Source: Polaribacter batillariae (lineage in GTDB: Bacteria > Bacteroidota > Bacteroidia > Flavobacteriales > Flavobacteriaceae). Taken from it: a stretch of DNA of 64,000 bases. Positions 16,546-24,723 of the stretch are shown here, one piece after another (position 1 is the stretch's first letter; each line of letters opens with the position of its first letter). The DNA lies in assembly GCF_017498485.1 (NCBI RefSeq), contig NZ_CP071795.1, positions 1,426,001-1,490,000 on the forward strand, written 5' to 3'. The position numbers and the translations under genes were made by a program. The notes beneath the pieces are model-generated. The model did not search any database, was not told the origin of the DNA, and saw only the letters and a program-made list of their open reading frames with translations.

Positions 16546-17946
16546 ATGAGTTCTATAAATTCTTATATAAAAAATAACAAACAACGCTTTTTAGACGAGT
16601 TAATCGATTTATTAAAAATTCCTTCTATTAGTGCAGACAAAGCCTATAAAAAAGAGGTTTTTAATACAGCTAATTTTATTTTAGAAAGTTTAAAAAAAGC
16701 GGGTTGCGACCATGTAGAAATGTGCGAAACACCTGGATATCCAATAATTTATGGAGAAAAAATTATCAACCCGGCTTTACCCACAGTTTTAGTATATGGG
16801 CATTACGATGTACAACCAGCAGATCCTATCGATTTATGGCACTCTCCACCTTTTGAACCCGTAATTAAAAAAACCGAAAATCATCCTGAAGGAGCCATTT
16901 TTGCAAGAGGTGCCTGTGATGATAAAGGTCAAATGTACATGCACGTAAAAGCCTTAGAATATATGACTTCCTCAGGAAATTTACCATGCAATGTAAAATT
17001 TATGATTGAAGGCGAAGAAGAAGTTGGTTCAGAAAGTTTGGCGTGGTTTGTTCCAAGAAATAAAGAAAAATTAGCCAACGATGTGATATTAATTTCTGAT
17101 ACTGGCATGATTGCCAACGACATTCCTTCCATTACAACAGGTTTGCGCGGTTTAAGTTATGTTGAAGTAGAAGTTACAGGACCCAATAGAGATTTACATT
17201 CTGGTTTGTATGGTGGTGCAGTTGCAAATCCTATTAATATTTTAACCAAAATGATTGCTTCTTTACATGATGAAAATAATCACATTACCATTCCAGGTTT
17301 TTACGATAAAGTTGAAGATTTATCCGAAGAAGAAAGAGCTGAGATGGCAAAAGCTCCTTTTTCGCTAGAGAATTATAAAAAATCGATTGCTATTGGCGAT
17401 GTTTATGGAGAAAAAGGCTATTCTACAAACGAGCGAAATGCTATAAGACCAACTTTAGATGTAAACGGAATTTGGGGAGGTTACATTGGCGAAGGTGCAA
17501 AAACAGTAATTGCAAGTAAAGCATTTGCTAAAATATCTATGCGTTTGGTGCCAAATCAAGATTGGAAAGAAATCACCAAATTATTCAAAAAACATTTCGA
17601 AAGTATTGCTCCAAAAGCTGTAAAAGTAGTGGTAAAACCGCATCATGGAGGGCAAGCTTATGTAACTCCAATAGATAATATTGCATACCAAGCAGCTAGT
17701 AAAGCCTATAAAACTACTTTTGGTAAAACACCAATTCCACAAAGAAGTGGAGGTAGTATTCCTATTCTAGCTCTTTTTGAGCAAGAATTAAAAAGTAAAA
17801 CTATTTTAATGGGGTTTGGCTTAAATTCTGATGCAATTCACTCGCCAAACGAACACTTTGGTATTTGGAATTATTTAAAAGGCATCGAAACGATTCCTTA
17901 TTTTTATCAATATTTCTCTGAATTACATCAGCAATCAAAAAATTAA
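16546..17946 (+). CDS. M20-family dipeptidase
   Basis: 466 residues. Zn-dependent exopeptidase that hydrolyses dipeptides or short peptides. Metal and catalytic residues are visible: His86 and Asp88 in YGHYDVQP, bridging Asp125 in ACDDKG, and the general base and ligand Glu157/Glu158 in EGEEEVGS. The lid-domain region (about 205-360) carries DLHSGLYGG, and a final His ligand lies in DAIHSPNEH near the C-terminus. No signal peptide, so it is cytoplasmic. The reading frame is open further upstream to 16417, but that extension overlaps the tRNA and the promoter and begins with unrelated sequence. The S9 peptidase gene follows 5 bases after the stop, so the peptidase genes are probably one transcript. 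Confidence 0.93.
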   Translation: MSSINSYIKNNKQRFLDELIDLLKIPSISADKAYKKEVFNTANFILESLKKAGCDHVEMCETPGYPIIYGEKIINPALPTVLVYGHYDVQPADPIDLWHSPPFEPVIKKTENHPEGAIFARGACDDKGQMYMHVKALEYMTSSGNLPCNVKFMIEGEEEVGSESLAWFVPRNKEKLANDVILISDTGMIANDIPSITTGLRGLSYVEVEVTGPNRDLHSGLYGGAVANPINILTKMIASLHDENNHITIPGFYDKVEDLSEEERAEMAKAPFSLENYKKSIAIGDVYGEKGYSTNERNAIRPTLDVNGIWGGYIGEGAKTVIASKAFAKISMRLVPNQDWKEITKLFKKHFESIAPKAVKVVVKPHHGGQAYVTPIDNIAYQAASKAYKTTFGKTPIPQRSGGSIPILALFEQELKSKTILMGFGLNSDAIHSPNEHFGIWNYLKGIETIPYFYQYFSELHQQSKN

Positions 17947-17951
17947 CAAAA

Positions 17952-20279
17952 ATGGAATTCAAAATTTTTAAAATTACGGCTATAACTTGTTGTTCTTTAT
18001 TAATGTTTTGTTGTTCTTCGGAAGAAAAACAGAAAGAATTTACAATTGCAGAATATGAAGCGGCTGCAAAACATATGAACCGCAATTTGTATCGAAAAGT
18101 ACATAACCAGGTTTCTGGAAGCTCTTTTGTGGGCGAAAATTCTGTACTATATTCAACCACCAATAAAGAGGGAAAAAAGTTTGTTTTGGCAAATGCAAAC
18201 TCTAAAACGAAAAAAGATGCTTTCGATCATCAAAAACTAGCAGAGGCACTATCTAAAGAACTCGATAAAGAAATAAAGGCAAACAAATTGCCGATTTATG
18301 GAGTTTCGATGTCTAAAGATTTAAAAACGGTAAGTTTTTCAGCAAACAGACAACAGTATATTTATAATTTATCTGATAATTCTATCTCTAAAAAAACATC
18401 AACTACAAAAAGAGTAAATAGAAACGAGCATGTTTCTCCTAATGGAAAATTAGCAGCTTATATTAATGACTACAATCTTTGGATTCGTAATCTCGAAACA
18501 GGTAAAAAAACGCAAATTACTTTCGACGGAAAAGAAGATTATGGCTACGCAACCAACAATGCTGGTTGGGTTAAAAGTGACGGAGCCGTTTTAAAATGGT
18601 CGCCAAATTCCGATAAAATTGCTACGTTTCAGCAAGATGCAAGAGGTGTGGGTATGATGTATTTAACCTCTACCAATGTTGGGCATCCAAAATTAGAAGC
18701 TTGGAAACACCCACTTCCTGGAGATAAAAAAGTTTTTAGAATAGAAAGGGTAATTATCCATTTAGGAAATCAACCAAAAACAGTTCGTTTAAAAATGAAA
18801 CCAGATTTCCAAAGAGGCACCACCACAGACCATATAGCAGATTGGAATAACGAATTATTAGACGCTCAATGGAATAAAGAAGGAACCCTATTTGCATTTG
18901 TTTCTGGCTCTAGAGATCATAAAATTGCTCATTTACAAATTGCAGATGCCTTTTCTGGACAAGTTGAATCGATTTATAAAGAAGAAGTAGATACGTATTA
19001 CGAATCTGGTGTAAATGCCGAAAACTGGAAAGTTTTGTTCGATTCTAACGAGTTTATTTGGTATTCAGAAAAAACCAATTGGGGGCATATTTATTTGTAT
19101 GATTTAAAAACAAAAGAGTTAAAAAACCAAATTACTTCTGGAGATTGGATTGTAAAACAGGTTAAAAATATCGATGAAAAAAATAGACAAATCTATTTTA
19201 CTGCTGGTGGAAAAGAAGAAGGAAATCCATACCATAATTATTACTACAAAATAAATTTCGATGGAACAAACCTCATTAACTTAACCCCTTCTAAGGGAAC
19301 ACATTCTGTTACTTTTTCTGATGATTATACTCTGTTGGTAGATATTTATTCTACCACAACAAATCCTCCTATATCTGTTTTAAGAAACGGAAATGGAGAA
19401 AAAATAATGGATTTAGAAACTGCAGATATTTCTGAATTAAAAGCCAATAACTGGCAAGAACCCATCGAATTTTCTGTAAAAGCAAGAGACGAAAAAACAG
19501 ATATTTACGGATTAATGTTCTTACCAAGTAATTATAATGAAGCTAAAAAATACCCTGTTTTAAATTATATTTATCCAGGTCCACAATCTGGTAGTGTTGG
19601 ATATTATGGTTTTAAACCTGTTTGGGGAGATTTTCAGGCAGTAGCAGAGTTAGGTTTTGTAGTGGTTGCTGTAGATGCCATGGGCACTCCAATGCGTTCT
19701 AAATCTTTTCATGATGCGTATTATGGAAACATGGGCGATAATGGTTTGCCAGATAATATTACAGCAATTAAACAATTGGCACAAAAGTATAAAGGAATGG
19801 ACATTGAGCGTGTTGGAATTTGGGGACATTCTGGTGGAGGTTTTGCTTCTACAAGAGCTGTTTTTGCCTATCCAGATTTTTATGACGTTGCTGTTTCTGG
19901 AGCTGGAAACCACGACAATAGAAATTACGAAGCAGATTGGGGCGAAAAATGGCAAGGTCTTTTGGTAAACGGAAAAATGGAAGGAAAAGCAGATGGAACC
20001 ACGAATTACGACAATCAGGCAAATCAATTAATTGCAAAAAATTTAAAAGGAAAATTATTAATTACCCATGGTTCTATGGACAATAATGTTCCTCCTTCAA
20101 ACACAATGCTGGTTGTAGAAGCATTAATTAAGGCCAATAAAGATTTCGATATGATTTTATTCCCAAACAAAAGACATGGTTATGGAGACATGACTAATTA
20201 TATGACTCGAAAACGATGGGATTATTTTGTAACTCATCTTTTAAATGCCAAACCTGCCAAAGGATTTCAAATTAAATAA
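17952..20279 (+). CDS. S9-family peptidase, dipeptidyl-peptidase IV-like lipoprotein
   Basis: 775 residues with a lipoprotein-type signal (LLMFCCSS). An N-terminal beta-propeller (about 80-500; YATNNAGWV, WSPNSDKIA, SGSRDHKIAHL) is followed by an alpha/beta-hydrolase domain. The catalytic triad is Ser627 in GHSGGG, Asp710 in HGSMDNNV and His742 in KRHGYG. The propeller lacks an obvious DW..EE pair typical of strict DPP4, so exact N-terminal dipeptide specificity is uncertain. It removes dipeptides from exported or scavenged peptides in the periplasm. It is the middle gene of a run of three peptidase genes (M20, S9, M1), suggesting a peptide-scavenging cluster. Confidence 0.92.
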   Translation: MEFKIFKITAITCCSLLMFCCSSEEKQKEFTIAEYEAAAKHMNRNLYRKVHNQVSGSSFVGENSVLYSTTNKEGKKFVLANANSKTKKDAFDHQKLAEALSKELDKEIKANKLPIYGVSMSKDLKTVSFSANRQQYIYNLSDNSISKKTSTTKRVNRNEHVSPNGKLAAYINDYNLWIRNLETGKKTQITFDGKEDYGYATNNAGWVKSDGAVLKWSPNSDKIATFQQDARGVGMMYLTSTNVGHPKLEAWKHPLPGDKKVFRIERVIIHLGNQPKTVRLKMKPDFQRGTTTDHIADWNNELLDAQWNKEGTLFAFVSGSRDHKIAHLQIADAFSGQVESIYKEEVDTYYESGVNAENWKVLFDSNEFIWYSEKTNWGHIYLYDLKTKELKNQITSGDWIVKQVKNIDEKNRQIYFTAGGKEEGNPYHNYYYKINFDGTNLINLTPSKGTHSVTFSDDYTLLVDIYSTTTNPPISVLRNGNGEKIMDLETADISELKANNWQEPIEFSVKARDEKTDIYGLMFLPSNYNEAKKYPVLNYIYPGPQSGSVGYYGFKPVWGDFQAVAELGFVVVAVDAMGTPMRSKSFHDAYYGNMGDNGLPDNITAIKQLAQKYKGMDIERVGIWGHSGGGFASTRAVFAYPDFYDVAVSGAGNHDNRNYEADWGEKWQGLLVNGKMEGKADGTTNYDNQANQLIAKNLKGKLLITHGSMDNNVPPSNTMLVVEALIKANKDFDMILFPNKRHGYGDMTNYMTRKRWDYFVTHLLNAKPAKGFQIK

Positions 20280-20300
20280 TTATCATTAAAATTACCCCTT

Positions 20301-21965
20301 ATGAAAAATTTATGTTGCCTTGCAATTTGTTGTTTTCTTATTTTTTCTTGCGATAAAAAAACAAAGAAATCAAACAACTCTAAAAATCAAAATGTAAAAG
20401 AAAGCAATTTTACAAGACAAGATACTTTAAGAGGCGCTATTACCCCAGAAAGAATTTGGTGGAATTTAACCTACTATCATTTAGATGTAAAAGTAGATCC
20501 CGACAGGAAGTTTATTTCTGGAAAAAACACCATTAAATATAAAGTTTTAAAAGAATATCAAACCCTACAAATAGATTTGCAAAACCCTTTAAAAATCTTA
20601 AAAGCAACACAAGATGATAAAGAGTTGGAAATTATTAACGAAGGAAATGCCCATTTTATAAAATTACTTAAAAAGCAAGAAATTGGAAAAACAGAAAGTG
20701 TGGTTGTTTATTATGAAGGACACCCAAAAGAGGCCGTTAGAGCACCTTGGGATGGAGGTTTTTCTTGGAAAAAAGACGAAAACGGAAATCATTTTGTAGC
20801 CACTTCTTGCCAAGGTTTAGGGGCAAGTGTTTGGTGGCCATGCAAAGACCATATGTATGATGAAGTGGAAAGCATGCGAATTAGTGTTACAGTTCCTAAA
20901 AATTTAATGGATGTTTCGAACGGAAGATTAGAAAAAGTAGAAGAAAATGGAGATACAAAAACATACCATTGGTTTGTAAACAATCCTATAAACAATTATG
21001 GGGTAAATGTAAATATTGGCGATTATGCCCATTTTTCTGAAAAATTTCCTGGTGAAAAAGGAGATTTAGATATGGATTATTACGTATTAAAATACAATCT
21101 AGAAAAAGCCAAAGAACATTTTAAAGATGCCCCAAAAATGATGAAAGCCTTCGAACACTGGTTTGGTCCTTATCCTTTTTACGAAGATGGTTTTAAATTG
21201 GTAGAAGTACCTTATTTAGGTATGGAACATCAAAGCTCTGTAACCTATGGGAATAAATATAAAAAAGGCTATTTAGGAAAAGATTTATCGAGAACTGGTT
21301 GGGGCTTAAAGTTCGATTTTATTATTATTCATGAATCGGGCCATGAGTGGTTTGCAAATAATATTACTTACAAAGATGCTGCAGATATGTGGATCCATGA
21401 GAGTTTTACCAATTATTCAGAAAATTTATTTTTAGACTATTATTATGGTAAAAAAGCATCGTCTGAATATGTAATTGGTACAAGAAAAGCCATTACCAAT
21501 AAAAAAACCATTATTGGAACTTACAATGTAAATAAAGAAGGCTCTGGAGACATGTATTACAAAGGTGGTAATATGCTACATACCTTAAGACAATTGGTAG
21601 ATAATGATGAAAAATGGAGAATGATTTTAAGAAAAATAAACAAGGTTTTTTACCATCAAACAGTTACCACACAACAAATTGAAGGTTTTTTAAGTAAAGA
21701 AACAGGTATGGATTTAACTCCGTTTTTCAATCAATATTTAAGAGATATTAGAATTCCTACGTTAGAATATTCAACAAACAATAACGTTTTAAATTATAGA
21801 TGGGTAAATGTTGTAGATGGCTTTAAAATGCCTATAAAAGTTACCATAAATAATGAAGAACAATGGATTTATCCATCTGAAAATTGGAAAAAATTGAGTT
21901 TAAAATCGACTGAAAATGATTTTAAAGTAGATCCCAATTTTTACATTTATACGAAAAATAAGTAA
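20301..21965 (+). CDS. M1-family metallopeptidase (aminopeptidase-like lipoprotein)
   Basis: 554 residues with a lipoprotein signal (CCFLIFSC). The M1 aminopeptidase core is present: GMEHQSSVTYG corresponds to the GxMEN substrate motif, and Zn ligands His344, His348 and Glu367 lie in HESGHEW and HESFTNYSE. The N-terminal beta-sandwich spans about residues 50-230. The protein stops after a short C-terminal region and lacks the long C-terminal helical superhelix of full-size aminopeptidase N, as is usual for the roughly 550-residue Bacteroidota group. It begins 21 bases after the S9 peptidase stop, so is probably co-transcribed. The product acts in the periplasm or at the cell surface. Confidence 0.92.
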   Translation: MKNLCCLAICCFLIFSCDKKTKKSNNSKNQNVKESNFTRQDTLRGAITPERIWWNLTYYHLDVKVDPDRKFISGKNTIKYKVLKEYQTLQIDLQNPLKILKATQDDKELEIINEGNAHFIKLLKKQEIGKTESVVVYYEGHPKEAVRAPWDGGFSWKKDENGNHFVATSCQGLGASVWWPCKDHMYDEVESMRISVTVPKNLMDVSNGRLEKVEENGDTKTYHWFVNNPINNYGVNVNIGDYAHFSEKFPGEKGDLDMDYYVLKYNLEKAKEHFKDAPKMMKAFEHWFGPYPFYEDGFKLVEVPYLGMEHQSSVTYGNKYKKGYLGKDLSRTGWGLKFDFIIIHESGHEWFANNITYKDAADMWIHESFTNYSENLFLDYYYGKKASSEYVIGTRKAITNKKTIIGTYNVNKEGSGDMYYKGGNMLHTLRQLVDNDEKWRMILRKINKVFYHQTVTTQQIEGFLSKETGMDLTPFFNQYLRDIRIPTLEYSTNNNVLNYRWVNVVDGFKMPIKVTINNEEQWIYPSENWKKLSLKSTENDFKVDPNFYIYTKNK

Positions 21966-22017
21966 ATTTTAATTTTTTATATGTTGTATATGTTGAATTA
22001 AAAACATTTAAAAATGT

Positions 22018-22110
22018 TAGTTCGAGTAAATTTTACGATTAAAATGGTATTAGCTTTTAAATAGTTCTCGATACAATTTTTCGTTCCATAAAATCACTCG
22101 AACTGACAGG
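22018..22110. repeat. Pair of dispersed palindromic repeats
   Basis: GTTAGTTCGAGTAAATTTT at the left and ATAGTTCTCGATACAA...CACTCGAACTGACAGG at the right. It is the CTCGAAC/TTCGAG family in two opposing half-copies, lying between convergent M1 peptidase and cyclophilin genes. Confidence 0.6.
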
Positions 22111-22146
22111 ATTTAATGAAAAAACACAACAGGTTTTTTTTACACG

Positions 22147-22773
22147 TTATTTTATAAAATACGCTTTTTTAATATAATCTACCTTTGGATAGTTTTCTCG
22201 TAAAAAAGCATTGCCCAATTTATTAATTTTACCTTGTTGTCTTCCTAATTTATCTCCATAACCATCGTAAAACTTTAAAACATTTTCTTGCCCAGCAATT
22301 ACTTTTGCAACCACAGGAAAACCTGTAACACCAGAATATGCCAATTTATCTAGCCGATGGTTTTCTTTTAAATTGATAAAAATTTGATTCGATCTTGTGT
22401 TTACTCCTCCTCTAGCAAATGAAATCGTCATAGAATCATTTTTCATAATTACAGGTTCATCTTCAATACCTTTTTGCCAGCTTTTATTAATTAAAGAATC
22501 GTTATGAATACCAAATTGAGCCACAAAATTTGGTACTACTCTATAAATCGCAACATCATTATAATAACCATATTTAATTAACTGATACAAACGATCTACT
22601 CCTTTTGGAGACCATTCTCTGGTTGCTTCAATATCAAAATTACCTTGTGTCGTTTCAAATCTTGCCTTAAAAGTTGCTGGTGCTTCTTTTTCTAACCATT
22701 TTTCTTTAAATTTTTTAGTCGCACAAGATGCGAAAAGCACGACACTTACCAATAGTATTAATTTATTTTTCAT
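22147..22773 (-). CDS. Cyclophilin-type peptidyl-prolyl isomerase lipoprotein
   Basis: 208 residues with a lipoprotein signal (LFASCATKK). The cyclophilin fold is recognisable from the sequence ETTQGNFDIEATREWSPKGVDRLYQLIKYGYYNDV, then RVVPNFVAQFG, SFARGGVNTRSNQIFIN and VTGFPVVAKVI. The usual FHR catalytic motif reads YRVVPNF here, and QIFIN replaces SQFFI, so some activity is plausible but not certain. It would act on periplasmic or outer-membrane protein folding. The gene is convergent with the peptidase cluster and divergent from ompA. Confidence 0.88.
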   Translation of the reverse strand: MKNKLILLVSVVLFASCATKKFKEKWLEKEAPATFKARFETTQGNFDIEATREWSPKGVDRLYQLIKYGYYNDVAIYRVVPNFVAQFGIHNDSLINKSWQKGIEDEPVIMKNDSMTISFARGGVNTRSNQIFINLKENHRLDKLAYSGVTGFPVVAKVIAGQENVLKFYDGYGDKLGRQQGKINKLGNAFLRENYPKVDYIKKAYFIK

Positions 22774-22987
22774 TTTTATTTAGACAATACCATTTATAGT
22801 ATTTATAGATTAAAATTATTAATTGTACAATACAAATATAAAAAGCTTTTCTATACTTACAATTTCGAAAGAACTTTTAATAAATTGTTAAATTTTAACA
22901 CCTAACAAGCCCATAATTTAAGAAAACTTTCACTTTAAATATGCATAGTTTTAACGCTTTTCTCAATCGCTTTCAATATTAATGGTT

Positions 22988-22995
22988 TATTTTTG
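22988..22995 (+). promoter_or_regulatory. -7 box of the OmpA gene
   Basis: TATTTTTG matches TAnnTTTG and ends 25 bases before the ATG at 23021. A strong promoter is expected for an abundant outer-membrane protein; the -33 region is not a clean TTG. Confidence 0.5.
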
Positions 22996-23020
22996 TATTA
23001 AATTTTAAATATATAAAACT

Positions 23021-24187
23021 ATGAAAAAATTATTACTAGGAGCACTTTTATTGGGTTCCATATTTCAAGCAAACGCTCAAGATTTTAACAAATGGTCTAT
23101 AGATGTAGGTGCTGGTGTTCATACACCTGTATTTCCACTTGCTTCGGGTTACAATCCAGAAATTAAACATCCAGATTTTTGGCAAACTAACTTAGGGGTT
23201 AGATACATGTTTAACGAAAAATTTGGGTTGCGCTTAGATTTGGGGTACAATAAATTTACCGAAGGTAAAAACAGTAAACCTTTTGAATCTAACTATTACA
23301 GAGCTACTTTAGAAGGTGTTGTAAATGCAGGAAATATCTTAAACTTTAAAAGTTGGACAAACCGTTTTAATCTTTTATTCCATGGTGGAGCAGGTCTTTC
23401 TAGGTTATACCCAAAATCGCCTGTAGAAGTTAGTCGAGACCAAGTAATTAATGTAATGGCTGGTATTACTCCACAAGTAAAATTAACGGATAGGGTTTCT
23501 TTATTTTTAGATGTATCTGCAATTGGTCATTTTTATCAACAACGTACTTTCGATGGAACAACAACTGTTAAAAGAAGAGGTTTAACTGGTGGTATTTTTA
23601 ACTATTCTGCTGGTTTAAACATTGCTTTAGGTAGCCACGAAAAACATGCAGATTGGTACTCAGAAGATGTTATGGAAACAAACGAGTTAGAAGAAATTCA
23701 AAAACGTTTGCAACAAGCAGAAGATAAAATTGCTGAGTTGAAAAAGAAAAATACTGACTTTGATAAAAATAAATTAATGTCGGAATTAGATCGTAGATAT
23801 AACAAAGCAACCAATAACAACACTACAAATACAGTTGCAAATACAGACTTTATTAAAGAGTTGTTTAATAATGGTTACGTAAATGTTTATTTCGATGTTG
23901 ATAAAACAACCATTCAAAAAGGTTCTCATAATGCCATTAACTACTTAAAGTTATACATGAAAGAAAACACATCTGTAAAAGCAGAATTGGTGGGTTATGC
24001 AGATGAAACTGGAGCTAACGGATACAACCAAACGTTATCTACAAACAGAGCCAAAAAAGTGTATGATATTTTAGTAGCTTCAGGTATCGATGCGAACAGA
24101 TTGTCTTATAAAGGTGAAGGTGAAGACACCAGTGTTGCTAAAGATGCTAGACAATTAGCTAGAAGAGTAACACTTTTTATCAAATAG
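23021..24187 (+). CDS. OmpA-family outer-membrane protein
   Basis: 388 residues. A signal peptide (to NAQ, residue 19) is followed by an N-terminal eight-strand-type barrel (about 20-210). A coiled-coil linker comes next (about 220-260, LEEIQKRLQQAEDKIAELKKK). The C-terminal OmpA peptidoglycan-binding domain (about 285-388) has VYFDVDKTTI, LVGYADETGANGYN, LSTNRAKKV and RLSYKGEGE. It anchors the outer membrane to the wall. The gene is followed by a strong terminator, has its own promoter, and is monocistronic. Confidence 0.93.
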   Translation: MKKLLLGALLLGSIFQANAQDFNKWSIDVGAGVHTPVFPLASGYNPEIKHPDFWQTNLGVRYMFNEKFGLRLDLGYNKFTEGKNSKPFESNYYRATLEGVVNAGNILNFKSWTNRFNLLFHGGAGLSRLYPKSPVEVSRDQVINVMAGITPQVKLTDRVSLFLDVSAIGHFYQQRTFDGTTTVKRRGLTGGIFNYSAGLNIALGSHEKHADWYSEDVMETNELEEIQKRLQQAEDKIAELKKKNTDFDKNKLMSELDRRYNKATNNNTTNTVANTDFIKELFNNGYVNVYFDVDKTTIQKGSHNAINYLKLYMKENTSVKAELVGYADETGANGYNQTLSTNRAKKVYDILVASGIDANRLSYKGEGEDTSVAKDARQLARRVTLFIK

Positions 24188-24235
24188 ATAATAAAAGTTC
24201 GTATTAATTATTATTTAGTAATACTTTAAAGATTG

Positions 24236-24277
24236 CACCCCATAACAAGTTACATTTTGTTATGGGGTGTTTTTTTG
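24236..24277 (+). terminator. Rho-independent terminator of the OmpA gene
   Basis: A perfect 13-bp stem (CACCCCATAACAA / TTGTTATGGGGTG) with an eight-base loop is followed by seven T residues. It ends 16 bases before the first BlaI-type operator and so insulates the next operon. Confidence 0.92.
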
Positions 24278-24292
24278 CAAAAAAAATTCAAC

Positions 24293-24337
24293 TCTACACT
24301 TGTAGAATTCAATTTTTTATTCTATGTTTGTAGAATA
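24293..24337 (+). promoter_or_regulatory. Promoter with two BlaI-type operators
   Basis: Operator 1 is TCTACA-CT-TGTAGA (24293-24306). Operator 2 is TATTCTA-N6-TAGAATA (24318-24337). The -33 TTG (24300-24302) lies inside operator 1 and the -7 box TATGTTTG (24323-24330) inside operator 2, with a 20-base spacer. TACA/TGTA dyads are the known BlaI/MecI recognition type. Repressor binding here would block the promoter, so the blaI-like gene at 24352 is almost certainly autoregulated. Confidence 0.75.
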
Positions 24338-24351
24338 AAAATGAAATTCGT

Positions 24352-24723
24352 ATGCAATTATCTAAAACCGAAGAACAATTAATGCAGTATTTATGGAAAC
24401 GTAAAAAAGCATTTTTAAAAGATTTATTAGAAGATTTTCCAGAGCCAAAACCAGCCACAACAACAGTAGCAACTTTGCTAAAAAGAATAACTGATAAAGG
24501 TTTTATCAACTATAAATTATTTGGAAAATCGAGAGAATATTATCCGATTATTAAAAAGACCGATTATTTTTCGAACCATGTAAATGGCTTAATAAAAAAT
24601 TTCTTTAATGATTCTGCGAGCCAATTTGCCTCTTTTTTTACAAAGGAAACCAACCTTTCTACAGAAGAGCTAGAAGAATTAAAAAAGGTAATTGACAGTC
24701 AAATTAAAAAGCAACAAAAATGA
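24352..24723 (+). CDS. BlaI/MecI/CopY-family winged-helix repressor
   Basis: 123 residues. LSKTEEQLMQYLWKRKKAF and TTTVATLLKRITDKGFI form the winged helix, and the C-terminal helices (FFNDSASQFASFF, LSTEELEELKKVID) form the dimerisation region that the partner protease cleaves in BlaI. It represses its own operon by binding TACA/TGTA dyads. The gene overlaps the M56 peptidase gene by four bases (ATGA), the standard regulator/sensor pair. No beta-lactamase gene lies nearby, so the system probably senses a different envelope or metal signal; paralogues of this pair are common in Bacteroidota. Confidence 0.92.
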   Translation: MQLSKTEEQLMQYLWKRKKAFLKDLLEDFPEPKPATTTVATLLKRITDKGFINYKLFGKSREYYPIIKKTDYFSNHVNGLIKNFFNDSASQFASFFTKETNLSTEELEELKKVIDSQIKKQQK

